DNA of 64,000 nt from Alkalilacustris brevis. GTDB lineage: Bacteria > Pseudomonadota > Alphaproteobacteria > Rhodobacterales > Rhodobacteraceae. This document shows, piece after piece, positions 1 to 8,590 of the stretch. The stretch is from assembly GCF_003350345.1 (NCBI RefSeq), contig NZ_QNVJ01000070.1, positions 33,284 through 97,283 on the forward strand, written 5' to 3'. The notes beneath the pieces were generated by a model. That model searched no databases. It was given only the letters and a program-made list of their open reading frames with translations, and had not been told where the DNA came from. The translations under genes were made by a program, and so were the position numbers. How positions within the stretch are numbered: position 1 is the stretch's first letter; each line of letters begins with the position of its first letter.

Positions 1-1
1 G

Positions 2-856
2 GGACGTGTCATGTTGCGCGTCGGCTCTTGCGATGCCGGACAAGGGCATACCACCTCATTTCGCATGCTGGTGGCCCAAAGACTGGGCCTGGAGCCTGAC
101 GAGATAAGCATCCTGACCGGTGACACGCATCTCGTGGCGCGCGGGATCGGCACCTTCGGGTCAAGAACGCTGGCAGCGGCGGGCACCTCGATCTTTGCCG
201 GGCTGGATGAAATCATAGCCATTCTCAAGCAAGACGCAGCCGACCAGCTCGAGGTCGCCCCCGATGACCTTGAACTGATCGGGGGTGAATTCCGGGTGAT
301 GGGCACGGATCTCACCGTTGCGTTGCGCAAGGTGCTGGCGCAGCGCGACAGCACGATACGGACCGAACATTACCAAGCCACCGACGGCCCGACCTATCCG
401 AACGGCTGTCACGTCTGCGAAGTCGAGATCGACTCGCAAACCGGCGTCGTCACGCTGCTGCGCTATGTCGTGGTCGATGACGTGGGCACTGTCCTCAACC
501 CGATAATCGTAAAGGGCCAGATCGTTGGCGGTGTGGTTCAGGGGGCGGGTCAGGCCCTGGGCGAGCAGATCGTCTACGACCCGGACTCAGGCCAGCTTCT
601 GACTGCAAGCTTTATGGATTACAGCATGCTGCGTGCCATGGATGTCCCGATGATCGAGGTCATCAGCCACCCGGTTCCGACACGGAAAAATCCCCTTGGC
701 GTAAAGGGTGCGGGCGAAGCGGGCACTGTGGGCGCGTTGGCCGCAGTCGTCAGCGCGGTTTCGGATGCGCTTGCTCCACTAGGTGTGCGCCACCTAGATA
801 TGCCCGCCACGCCCGCACGGGTCTGGCAAGCGATCCGCGACACCGAAAGCCTTTGA
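2..856 (+). CDS. Molybdopterin-binding (large) subunit of a xanthine dehydrogenase/CO dehydrogenase-family hydroxylase, C-terminal part
   Basis: The frame is open from the left edge, so the N-terminal part lies outside the window; about 284 residues are visible. The glycine-rich stretch GSCDAGQGH near the start and the late GVKGAGEAGTVGA stretch are typical of the molybdopterin-cytosine-dinucleotide subunit of the xanthine oxidase family (CoxL/XdhB type), in which a glutamate in the GxGE segment acts as the catalytic base. These enzymes hydroxylate aromatic, heteroaromatic or aldehyde carbons with water as oxygen donor. The gene is followed after 82 bp by a UbiX-like gene on the same strand, so a role in aromatic or heteroaromatic catabolism is likely. 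The substrate cannot be read from this fragment. Confidence 0.9.
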   Translation, partial: GRVMLRVGSCDAGQGHTTSFRMLVAQRLGLEPDEISILTGDTHLVARGIGTFGSRTLAAAGTSIFAGLDEIIAILKQDAADQLEVAPDDLELIGGEFRVMGTDLTVALRKVLAQRDSTIRTEHYQATDGPTYPNGCHVCEVEIDSQTGVVTLLRYVVVDDVGTVLNPIIVKGQIVGGVVQGAGQALGEQIVYDPDSGQLLTASFMDYSMLRAMDVPMIEVISHPVPTRKNPLGVKGAGEAGTVGALAAVVSAVSDALAPLGVRHLDMPATPARVWQAIRDTESL

Positions 857-938
857 TCCGCACTTCTATTTACTGATTGCAAGCGCGGCGCCGAGGGCGG
901 CTAGCAAACCTAATAAGGCACCATGCAAAGGACATCAC

Positions 939-1505
939 ATGCGGCGCATCATCATCGGGCTAAGCGGTGCTTCGGGTTCCATCTACGGAATTCGGGCGCT
1001 GCAACTCTTGCGCGAGGTCGAAGACATCGAAACCCACGCCGTCATATCGCCGGCGGCACTGCGCACGGCGCTGCACGAAACCTCCATGGCTGCCAGCGAC
1101 ATCGAGAAACTGGCCGATCATGTCCACAGTCATCGCGACATCGGCGCCTCGATCGCTTCGGGGTCGTTTCGCACCGAGGGTATGCTGGTGGCGCCCTGCT
1201 CGATCAAGACTTTGAGCGGGATCGCGCATTGCTACAATAACGAGCTGATCGTCCGGGCCGCCGATGTCTGCCTGAAGGAACGCCGCCGCGTCGTGCTGAT
1301 GCTGCGCGAGACACCGTTTCATGCCGGTCACCTGGCCTTGATGCAGCAAGCCGACCGCAATGGCGCCATCATCATGCCGCCGGTGCCGGCGTTCTACAGC
1401 AAGCCTGCCTCACTGGACGAGATGGTGACACAAACGGTTGGGCGGGCCCTGGACCTGTTCGGTATTCACTTGCCGATGGTGCATCGCTGGACCGAAAGCT
1501 CTTGA
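939..1505 (+). CDS. UbiX/Pad1-family flavin prenyltransferase
   Basis: A 188-residue protein beginning MRRIIIGLSGASGS, the FMN-binding start of the UbiX/Pad1 family; APCSIKTLSGIAHCYNNELI and the basic LKERRRVVLMLRETPFH segment are also characteristic. The family prenylates reduced FMN with dimethylallyl phosphate to make the prenylated-FMN cofactor of UbiD decarboxylases. AAAGGA lies 6 bases before the ATG. A UbiD gene sits 2 kb away on the opposite strand, so this enzyme most likely matures that decarboxylase rather than serving ubiquinone synthesis. Length is normal for the family. Confidence 0.93.
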   Translation: MRRIIIGLSGASGSIYGIRALQLLREVEDIETHAVISPAALRTALHETSMAASDIEKLADHVHSHRDIGASIASGSFRTEGMLVAPCSIKTLSGIAHCYNNELIVRAADVCLKERRRVVLMLRETPFHAGHLALMQQADRNGAIIMPPVPAFYSKPASLDEMVTQTVGRALDLFGIHLPMVHRWTESS

Positions 1506-1576
1506 GCGCGCTGAATGCCGCGCGCACGCCCCCCGGCAGACAACGCGCCCCGGTTCGCTGCCGCAAGACCGTCGGC

Positions 1577-2287
1577 CTATCCCTTGGCTTGCTCGATTTC
1601 CGAACTGCGCGCCAGGCCGAGGGCTGAATTGGCAGCGCTGTTGACATGTTCCCACGCCATCCTTCGCGCCATCGCCACATCGCGCGCGAGAACGGCGTCG
1701 CGCATGGCCTCGATCTCGCGGATGCTCTGTGCCTGCCGGTCGGCACGATTGAGCGAATTGCGCCGCAACTGCGCCGTTCGCAGCGTCAGGCGTGACAGAA
1801 ACTCAAGCGCGACATCGTTCTCGGCCACCTTGCACAGATGCCGGTGCAATTCTCGTTTGGCACCGGTGATCATCTGGAATTCTCCGGCGCGGTAGCTATC
1901 GAGCAATTGGCCGCAGATCTTCGTGAACTCGTCCATGTGCGGATCTGTAGCACGCTCGATGAACTGCTGGACAATCAAGGCCTCGATATCGGCGCGTATC
2001 AAATAGATATTCTCGGCGTCGCGCAGTGATATCCGCGCCACGGTCAACCCGCGTGAAGCCGCCTGCCGGACAACGCCTTCTGATTCGAGTTCGCGCAGCG
2101 CCTCGCGCAACGAAGTGCGGCTGACCCCAAGTTGCTGGCAGAGATCCTTTTCGACAAGGCGCGCTCCGGGTGTCAGCAACCCCAGTTCAATCGCCTTGCG
2201 CATGGATTCGATGATGCGCGCCCTGAGTGGTGCAGATTCCTGATGGATCGGCGCCAACCCGGCAGTCCCTGATTCCCGCTGCATCAT
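1577..2287 (-). CDS. GntR-family transcriptional regulator, FCD (FadR-type) subfamily
   Basis: About 236 residues: an N-terminal winged HTH (LCQQLGVSRTSLREALRELE) followed by an all-helical FCD ligand domain from about residue 85 to 225. FCD regulators usually repress catabolic genes and respond to an organic acid. The frame also has a GTG at 2305, but AGAGGA sits correctly only for the ATG at 2287 (ATG ATG), so that start is preferred. The gene is last in the minus-strand series TTT binding protein-UbiD-AbrB-GntR and probably controls the UbiD/TTT cluster. A GGT-N3-ACC palindrome just upstream may be its own operator. Confidence 0.9.
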   Translation of the reverse strand: MMQRESGTAGLAPIHQESAPLRARIIESMRKAIELGLLTPGARLVEKDLCQQLGVSRTSLREALRELESEGVVRQAASRGLTVARISLRDAENIYLIRADIEALIVQQFIERATDPHMDEFTKICGQLLDSYRAGEFQMITGAKRELHRHLCKVAENDVALEFLSRLTLRTAQLRRNSLNRADRQAQSIREIEAMRDAVLARDVAMARRMAWEHVNSAANSALGLARSSEIEQAKG

Positions 2288-2330
2288 CCGACTTGATCCT
2301 CTCACAATCTGAAATTGCAGAATTTGGCAT

Positions 2331-2339
2331 GGTCATACC
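2331..2339. promoter_or_regulatory. Candidate GntR/FCD operator (GGTCATACC)
   Basis: A perfect GGT-CAT-ACC palindrome 43 bases before the regulator's preferred start. FCD regulators commonly bind short TnGTnnnACnA-type palindromes. A site with the same GTCATA core lies at 6462-6470, in the divergent promoter region of the transporter genes. Inference from pattern only. Confidence 0.35.
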
Positions 2340-2370
2340 GTCCCACAAATAAGGATAGGCATAAATCAGG

Positions 2371-3441
2371 CTACTTTCCAGAGAAACGGCGCCATAACCG
2401 GAAGATCAAAGGCGCAAAAGCGACCACGCAGGCAACCCGCACCACATGGTGGCTGGACACATATCCGACATCAACGCCTATCGCGAGGGCAATAAGGCTC
2501 ATCTCGGTCAGCCCGCCGGGCGCGAACGCCAAAAGAATTGCAAGAAAGTCGCGTTGCAGGACGCCCATCAGCACCATGGCGAAAAGGACCGTCAGGCCCA
2601 GCAAAAGCGCAGCCGCTCCAAGGCCCATGATCAACGCGCCCCCAACCACGCGCGGACTCATGCCAACAAAACGACAGCCGATGATGGTGCCCAGCAGCAA
2701 CTGCGCCGCGAGGACAAGCTCAGAAGGCGGGGGCGCGCTGACGATGCCCGACACATACAGCCCCGCGCTCAGGATCATCGGCCCAAGAAGAGTGGGCGCC
2801 GGAAGCCGCAGCCTGCGCCCCAGGAAAAATCCCGCCACCCCGACGGCAGACAGCTTGACCAGCTCCAGAGACGGAGTGTCGCGCACGCTGGTTCCACCGC
2901 TTATGCCGTCGCCCAGGTCCAGCCCCGAGAACAGCCGAAACCAGACCCCCAGCGAAATCACGACAATCAGGATGCGCGACGCATGCGCCAGGGCGATCCG
3001 GCGATCGTCCGCTCCCATGGCCTTGCCGATCACGGTCATCTCGCTCAGGCCGGCGGGCATCGCGCAGAAATAGGATGTGGCGGGATCGAACCCGCCGATC
3101 AGCCGGTAGTAGGGGATTGTAATCAGAGCGGCGCAGGCCAGATACACAACCGCAAAGCCCAGCGACACGCCCCAAACAGCGAGTCGGTCCAGCAGGTCCG
3201 GCGTGAAGCCCGACCCAAGCATGACGCCGATGACCACGATGACATAGGGCCTGATCGCCACCGGTCCCTGAACGGGGGCCCGGCTAAGCGCGGCGATCGT
3301 ATTCAATACCATCGGCCCCAGCAGCCAGGGCAATGGCATCGTGAGCCAAGTGAACAGCAGGCCGCCAACGATACTGATGGCGACCGCAAGCGCGAACCTG
3401 CCGGGATCGAATTTCTGGCGCGCGCCGCTGCCGGGCTGCAT
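2371..3441 (-). CDS. AbrB-family integral membrane protein ('putative ammonia monooxygenase' family)
   Basis: A 356-residue, strongly hydrophobic protein with roughly ten membrane segments and the two AbrB-duplication repeats, visible as WLLGPMVLN near residue 40 and LLGPMILSAG in the second half, with PAGLSEM and PGGLTEM in the two halves. Despite older names (ammonia monooxygenase, AbrB regulator) it has no DNA-binding or monooxygenase features, and its biochemical role is not established. It lies 56 bp after the UbiD gene and 83 bp before the GntR gene on the same strand. Such genes often occur beside TTT/TctA-type carboxylate transporters, so an auxiliary transport role is plausible. Confidence 0.82.
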   Translation of the reverse strand: MQPGSGARQKFDPGRFALAVAISIVGGLLFTWLTMPLPWLLGPMVLNTIAALSRAPVQGPVAIRPYVIVVIGVMLGSGFTPDLLDRLAVWGVSLGFAVVYLACAALITIPYYRLIGGFDPATSYFCAMPAGLSEMTVIGKAMGADDRRIALAHASRILIVVISLGVWFRLFSGLDLGDGISGGTSVRDTPSLELVKLSAVGVAGFFLGRRLRLPAPTLLGPMILSAGLYVSGIVSAPPPSELVLAAQLLLGTIIGCRFVGMSPRVVGGALIMGLGAAALLLGLTVLFAMVLMGVLQRDFLAILLAFAPGGLTEMSLIALAIGVDVGYVSSHHVVRVACVVAFAPLIFRLWRRFSGK

Positions 3442-3497
3442 GGCTGCTTGGTTCCTTTCCCGCCTCCGCCGCGTACACTGCTCGTGCGGCTGCGATC

Positions 3498-5129
3498 TTA
3501 GCCGTCGACGTCGCGCACGGGAGTTTCCGGCTTGAACCCGTCGCGCCGATTCTCGAAAGTCTCCTGCCCGGTCTCACGCCAGCCTCCAGCGACGGCACGG
3601 TTGGCATATTGTGTCCAACGTTCATCCCAGTCGCCCAGTTCATACCCGTGCCAGGGCGGCTGTGGGGTAAGGCGGGGCAACTGAAGCTCTTCCCAGATCT
3701 TGCGAGCGTTCTCCATATACTGTTTGCCGGGAAGCGCCAGGGGCGGCATATCGGCCTTGAGCGTTGCATCAATCAGCAAGGTGCCATCGGGCACGCCGCG
3801 GTTCGACTTGGGTCCATGTCCGCCCGAGCGATAGGGCACCGTCACCACATCCGTCGTGATGTTCGACCGGTAGGCGATGGACCAGAAGATTGCATCGGCG
3901 TTATTGGGCTCGATATCCTCGGAGACAGCAATCACCACCTTGCCGCATTGCGCCTGCAAGCTGGCCGCCCCGTGCAGCCCGCGCCACACTTCGGTTTGCG
4001 GGGCCGACCTGTCGAACTGCAAGAAGATCACCTTGCGGATGTTCGTCAGCGGCTCATGCATGACCACCCGCTTGATGCCCTTGACGTTCAGCGCCTTCTT
4101 GAGGTGATCGAAAAAGAGCGGCTCGTAGGCGACTTTCTTGAGCACGGAGGATTCGCTGGGTGTCACCTGGCTGACGATCGAGACGAAGACAGGTTTGCGC
4201 CGCATGGTGATCGCGGTAACTTTCATCGACATGTTGAAATCTTCTAGCGCCACATGGCCGTGGCTCTCGCCGAAGGGGCCTTCGGGCTCTAGGTAGTCGG
4301 TCGCGATCTCGCCCTCGATGACAATCTCGGAATCGGCGGGAACGACCAGATCGCAGGTCTTGCACTGCGTGACCTTCACAGCTTGCCTCATCAGTCCGCC
4401 CGCGACAGTAAGCTCATCCACATCAATCTGCAGCTTTTGCGGGCCGGTGAACAGCACCGCAGGCGCCGTGCCGATCACGATGGCGACAGGCATGGGCTGC
4501 CCGCGTTCCTTGTATTTCAGCCAGTGCACATAACCGCCCGCCCCGCCAAGCCGCGAGGCCATCCGAACCCCCAGCCGGTCCTGCGCCTTGAGCTGGCCGC
4601 GATAGGTGCCCATGTTCTGCACGCCGGTCTCGGGGTCGCGGGTCACGACCAGGGTCGCTGTCAGATAGGGCGCGGCGTCAAAGCCGGGGGTCGATATGGG
4701 CACCGGCAGCGCCGCAAGGCCGCCGCCCGGCCGGGTCAGATCCTCGCCTGTCCAGACGATCTCCTGGCATTTCCCCTCCGAGACGTGCTCGGGCGGGATC
4801 GGGTTGGCGATGGCCCTGCTCCAGACGCTACCGATCTGGTCCACGGGCACGCCCAGGCCCATTGCGTAGATCTCGGGATTTGCCGCTAGGGCCCCGACCA
4901 CCACGGGGATGTCATATTTCCGCCCATCCCCATCGGTGACATCGGTGAACAGGAACGCCCGGCGGTCCTCGGCGGGCAGCCCGCCCTGAAACTGCCAGCG
5001 TGCCAGGGGGTGCAGTTCGCTGTCCTTGTCGATGGCGCGCTGGATCCGGGTCAGCAGGCCGGCCTTTTCCAACCTGCCAAGGTGATCTTGCAGATCAACG
5101 GGGGCGTGATCGGATGTCTGTTCGTTCAT
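3498..5129 (-). CDS. UbiD-family prenyl-FMN-dependent decarboxylase
   Basis: 543 residues. Family signatures are NMGTYRGQ (cofactor and metal site region), HWLKYKERGQPMPVAIVIG, and the catalytic glutamate region EIVIEGEIATDYLEPEGPFG. UbiD enzymes reversibly decarboxylate aromatic, heteroaromatic or alpha,beta-unsaturated acids using prenylated FMN and Mn2+/K+. An ATG 45 bases further upstream is in frame, but GAAAGG sits 8 bases before the ATG at 5129, so this start was chosen. The neighbours (UbiX, Mo-hydroxylase, TTT carboxylate uptake) point to catabolism of an imported aromatic or furan acid, not to ubiquinone synthesis. Exact substrate unknown. Confidence 0.93.
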   Translation of the reverse strand: MNEQTSDHAPVDLQDHLGRLEKAGLLTRIQRAIDKDSELHPLARWQFQGGLPAEDRRAFLFTDVTDGDGRKYDIPVVVGALAANPEIYAMGLGVPVDQIGSVWSRAIANPIPPEHVSEGKCQEIVWTGEDLTRPGGGLAALPVPISTPGFDAAPYLTATLVVTRDPETGVQNMGTYRGQLKAQDRLGVRMASRLGGAGGYVHWLKYKERGQPMPVAIVIGTAPAVLFTGPQKLQIDVDELTVAGGLMRQAVKVTQCKTCDLVVPADSEIVIEGEIATDYLEPEGPFGESHGHVALEDFNMSMKVTAITMRRKPVFVSIVSQVTPSESSVLKKVAYEPLFFDHLKKALNVKGIKRVVMHEPLTNIRKVIFLQFDRSAPQTEVWRGLHGAASLQAQCGKVVIAVSEDIEPNNADAIFWSIAYRSNITTDVVTVPYRSGGHGPKSNRGVPDGTLLIDATLKADMPPLALPGKQYMENARKIWEELQLPRLTPQPPWHGYELGDWDERWTQYANRAVAGGWRETGQETFENRRDGFKPETPVRDVDG

Positions 5130-5211
5130 GTTCGGGCCTTTCATACACTCATGCCGCATTATGACGCCCGTCATGCCAGACCCGCTGGCCTTGTCGCGAG
5201 CTTTTGGACGT

Positions 5212-5237
5212 GCAAGGGCCGGAAAACCGGCCCTTGC
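5212..5237. terminator. Strong intercistronic hairpin between TTT binding protein and UbiD
   Basis: GCAAGGGCCGG and its exact complement CCGGCCCTTGC (11 bp) are separated by AAAA (TTTT on the minus strand). There is no following T-run, so it is more likely an mRNA-stabilising or attenuating element that keeps binding-protein expression above that of the downstream UbiD gene. It lies in the 160-bp gap between the two genes. Confidence 0.6.
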
Positions 5238-5289
5238 TGATGGTGTCTTCGATTGTGGGGTGCCCCGTTGTCGGGGCCAACGCCCGGTC

Positions 5290-6342
5290 TTATTGTGCGA
5301 CGACCTCTGCGTCGGAATCGTCCATCGCGCTCACTGCCTTTTCCAGCAGTTCCGGCGAAACGGACATGATATCCTGCATGATCGCCTCGACTTCTTCGCC
5401 GGGCATGTAGTCGATCAGCGCCTGGCGGCGTTCGGCCTCGGCCAGGAAGTCTGGATCATGGATCATCTCTTCAAAGGCGGTGCGCAGGGCCGCGATGATC
5501 TCTTCATCGGTGTCGGGATGCACCATCATGGAGCGCCCGACCGGTGAAGCGGCTGAGATGAAGCGCAGGATCTCCTTGGCTTCCTCGTCTTCCACGACGT
5601 CTTGCATCAGAGGGACATCGGGGATGTTGGGGTCCGGTTGAAGGCCGGCTTGCAGCACGATGATCATCTCGCCGCTGTCGACCGGCTCGGGTGCGGCAAA
5701 CACTGACGCGTAGTTTTGCGTGACCATGTCGACTTCGCCGCGCAGAGTGGCCAGTTCGGTCGCCGCCGAGCCCTGATACCCACAGATCACCCGCAGCTTG
5801 AGCCCTGCGACATTGCGCATGGCGGTGGGCTGCTGACCACTGCGCGCGCCCTGACCGGTGCAACCGACAACGATCTCGGTATCGCGCATTTCCTCGATGG
5901 TGGTGGCCGGCGCGCCCGCGCGCACGAGGAACGCGGCATTTGCGTTGGCGAAGCGGCCGACATAGCGGAAATCCTCGGCCGACCAGGCCGCGATGTCGGG
6001 CGAAAGCAACTCGATATGCCCAAGCGTGTCAGGCAGAATAGCCACCGTCAGGCCATCGGGTTGCGTGTTGTTGATGAAATAGGCCGCCCCCTGCCGCCCG
6101 CCGCCGCCCGGCATGTGCTGAACGATGACGTTGGGGTTGCCCGGCACGAAGTCGCCGAAATACGCCGCCGCCAGCTGCGCATACAGATCATAGGACCCAC
6201 CCGGCGGGTGACCGATGAGGATTGTCAGCGTTTGCCCGCTATAGATGTCTTCGACGCTTTGCGCCTCTGCATTCGGGGCCGCCGCAATCATCAACGCGGC
6301 CGCGCCGGCGGCAATTGTGGTCCTGCGTGTGAAGTTGAGCAT
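5290..6342 (-). CDS. TTT-family (Bug/TctC-type) periplasmic substrate-binding protein
   Basis: 350 residues starting MLNFTRRTTIAAGAAALM, a signal peptide with a likely cleavage after AEA. The first mature stretch (LTILIGHPPGGSYD) and MPGGGGRQGAAYF match the Bug/TctC fold that captures organic acids. The open frame runs upstream to 6504, but GGGAGGAG lies just before the ATG at 6342 and the signal peptide begins there. It is divergent from the fused permease gene at 6523, and together they form a tripartite tricarboxylate-type transporter. The imported acid is presumably the substrate of the UbiD/ThDP enzymes. Followed by a strong hairpin before the UbiD gene. Confidence 0.93.
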   Translation of the reverse strand: MLNFTRRTTIAAGAAALMIAAAPNAEAQSVEDIYSGQTLTILIGHPPGGSYDLYAQLAAAYFGDFVPGNPNVIVQHMPGGGGRQGAAYFINNTQPDGLTVAILPDTLGHIELLSPDIAAWSAEDFRYVGRFANANAAFLVRAGAPATTIEEMRDTEIVVGCTGQGARSGQQPTAMRNVAGLKLRVICGYQGSAATELATLRGEVDMVTQNYASVFAAPEPVDSGEMIIVLQAGLQPDPNIPDVPLMQDVVEDEEAKEILRFISAASPVGRSMMVHPDTDEEIIAALRTAFEEMIHDPDFLAEAERRQALIDYMPGEEVEAIMQDIMSVSPELLEKAVSAMDDSDAEVVAQ

Positions 6343-6461
6343 TTTTTCTCCTCCCAGACAAATCAAGGCGCCGGCCTGCCGGAACCTGCTTTTGAACGTT
6401 GAAAAGCGTGCCCCGAAAAACGGGATCCGCAAATAACGTCTGCAAGTATGCTTGCCATACA

Positions 6462-6470
6462 TTATGACAA
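6462..6470. promoter_or_regulatory. Candidate regulator site in divergent transporter promoter
   Basis: TTATGACAA (reverse complement TTGTCATAA) lies in the 180-bp divergent region between the TTT binding protein and permease genes, inside a larger interrupted palindrome TTGCC-N16-GGCAA (6453-6478). It shares the GTCATA core with the palindrome upstream of the GntR gene, so it may be a GntR operator. Inference only. Confidence 0.3.
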
Positions 6471-6522
6471 TAGGCAATATGCGATCCAGCGCGCAGCCAA
6501 CCACATTGCGGAGGAAACGACC

Positions 6523-8553
6523 TTGGTCCTAGACGCGGCACTTGATGCACTCATCACATTGTCGGACCCGATGCGGTTGGCATTTGTGGTCCTGGGAACG
6601 CTACTTGGATTGATGGTGGGGGTGATCCCCGGCATCGGCGGGCTTGTGGGATTATCCCTCCTTTTGCCCTTCACCTTCGCGATGGATCCTTTCACCGCAT
6701 TGGCGTTTCTCGTTGGCGTATCGGCAGTTACGACCACTTCTGACACAATCCCTGCAGTGCTGTTCGGGGTGCCCGGCACCACTGGCTCGGCGGCGACAGT
6801 GCTTGATGGCCACCCCATGGCACGCCAGGGCCAGGCGAGCCGCGCACTGGGGGCGGCGTTCTCGGCCTCGGTGATCGGCGGGCTTTTCGGTGCCTTGATC
6901 CTGGCGGTCTCGGTGCCGGTGATTCGGCCTTTCATTCTTTCAGTCAGCACTCCGGTCATGCTGACCATCTGCCTGCTGGGGTTGACGCTTGTTGTCACGC
7001 TTAGCAAGGGCGCGATGGTCAAGGGGCTGATCGCCGCCGCTGTGGGGCTGCTTCTGGCCACCATCGGCGACGAAGCACAGACCGGCACCATGCGCTGGAC
7101 CTTTGGTACCTTCTACCTTTGGGATGGCCTGTCGCTGGTCGCGGTTGCCCTGGGGCTGTTCGCTGTGCCAGAGATGCTGGACTTGGGGGCCTCGAAACGC
7201 AAGATTGCCCGCGACGACGTTCAGACCGACTTTCGCCAGCAGTTCGAAGGCGTGCGTGACACCTTGCGCAACTGGTGGCTTGTCTTGCGCTGCTCGAGCA
7301 TTGGCACCTTGCTGGGGTCGATCCCCGGTGTGGGCGCAAATGTCATCGACTGGGTCGCCTATGGCTTTGCCGCGCAGGTGACCAAGAATTCATCCGAGAC
7401 CTTCGGAAAAGGCGACGTGCGCGGCGTCATCGCTTCAGAGAGCTCCAACAACGCCAAGGAAGGTGGGTCACTGGTCCCCACGCTCGCCTTCGGTGTGCCC
7501 GGCTCGGCAACCATGGCGATCTTGCTTGGTGCCTTCCTTATTCATGGCATTTCACCCGGTCCCGACATGCTGGGGCCACGGCTGGATGTGACCTTCACAC
7601 TGATCTGGACCGTGGCGCTGGCCAACATCCTGGGCGCGGGCCTTTGCCTGCTGCTGGCTGGACAGTTCGCCAAGCTGGCCCTGATCCGGGGCGGCATTCT
7701 GGTGCCGCTCATCTTCAGTGTGATGACGATCGGGGCCTATCAGGCGTCGCGGAGCCTGGGCGATCTGGCTGTGTTGCTCATCTTTGGAATCATTGGCTGG
7801 ATGATGAAGCGTCTAGACTGGCCGCGCGCGCCCCTGATCCTGGCATTCGTGCTGGGGGCGCTGATCGAGAACTACCTCTTTATCTCGGTGCTCAGGTACG
7901 AATTCGCATGGGTGACCATGCCGGTACCCGCCACGCTGCTGACCGTGATGGCGCTGATGCTGCTGACACCCATGATCAAATGGGCCTATGCGAGCCTGAC
8001 AAAGCGGCGGGACACCGCACAGTCCCCCGCACAGCCCGCCGCTGTTCCCCGCCCAGACGGCGCGGGCGTGGCTCGTCGTGCGGACCACTACGCGGATATC
8101 ATCTTGCTGGTGGGCGTGATCGGCCTCTTCTCTTATGTACTCTGGTCTTCGTGGGACTGGCGATTTTCGGCGCGGATGATGCCGCACGCTCTGTCTTACG
8201 CTGGGTTGCTGGCGGGAGGGCTACTGGCCCTGGGTTTCCTGACCGGACGTGCCCCCAGGATACGGCCCTCCACGGCCGAGCCGCTTGCCTTGGTGCTGCG
8301 GCAGATGGCGTGGCTGGTCGGGCTGCTGGTGAGCATACGCCTCGTTGGGATGCTGCCCGCCATTGCGCTTTTTGGCATCGTCTACATGCTGACCGAAGGG
8401 CGCACGCGCTGGCACCACACGCTACTGATCGTGGTCCCCTTCGTGCTGGCCTTGTACCTGCTATTTCAGAACATGCTGAACATTCCCTGGCCACAATCGC
8501 TGTTAGGCGACCTGTTCCCGGCGCTGCGAGCCACTTTCGGCCGCATCCTGTGA
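6523..8553 (+). CDS. TTT transporter permease, TctA fused to TctB
   Basis: 676 residues from a TTG start preceded by GCGGAGGAAACGACC; no ATG has a comparable ribosome site. Residues 1 to about 500 are TctA-like with around 10-12 membrane segments and the conserved early GVIPGIGGLVGLSLLLPFTF and later GSIPGVGANVIDWVAYGFA segments. After a proline/alanine-rich linker (about residues 505-525) follow about 150 residues with four more membrane helices resembling TctB. TctA and TctB are usually separate genes, so this is a natural fusion that fixes their 1:1 ratio. It works with the divergent binding protein to import an organic acid with sodium or protons. Confidence 0.9.
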   Translation: MVLDAALDALITLSDPMRLAFVVLGTLLGLMVGVIPGIGGLVGLSLLLPFTFAMDPFTALAFLVGVSAVTTTSDTIPAVLFGVPGTTGSAATVLDGHPMARQGQASRALGAAFSASVIGGLFGALILAVSVPVIRPFILSVSTPVMLTICLLGLTLVVTLSKGAMVKGLIAAAVGLLLATIGDEAQTGTMRWTFGTFYLWDGLSLVAVALGLFAVPEMLDLGASKRKIARDDVQTDFRQQFEGVRDTLRNWWLVLRCSSIGTLLGSIPGVGANVIDWVAYGFAAQVTKNSSETFGKGDVRGVIASESSNNAKEGGSLVPTLAFGVPGSATMAILLGAFLIHGISPGPDMLGPRLDVTFTLIWTVALANILGAGLCLLLAGQFAKLALIRGGILVPLIFSVMTIGAYQASRSLGDLAVLLIFGIIGWMMKRLDWPRAPLILAFVLGALIENYLFISVLRYEFAWVTMPVPATLLTVMALMLLTPMIKWAYASLTKRRDTAQSPAQPAAVPRPDGAGVARRADHYADIILLVGVIGLFSYVLWSSWDWRFSARMMPHALSYAGLLAGGLLALGFLTGRAPRIRPSTAEPLALVLRQMAWLVGLLVSIRLVGMLPAIALFGIVYMLTEGRTRWHHTLLIVVPFVLALYLLFQNMLNIPWPQSLLGDLFPALRATFGRIL

Positions 8554-8590
8554 ACGGCGCACTGTCCAACCCCGAAGAAAGGATACTAAG

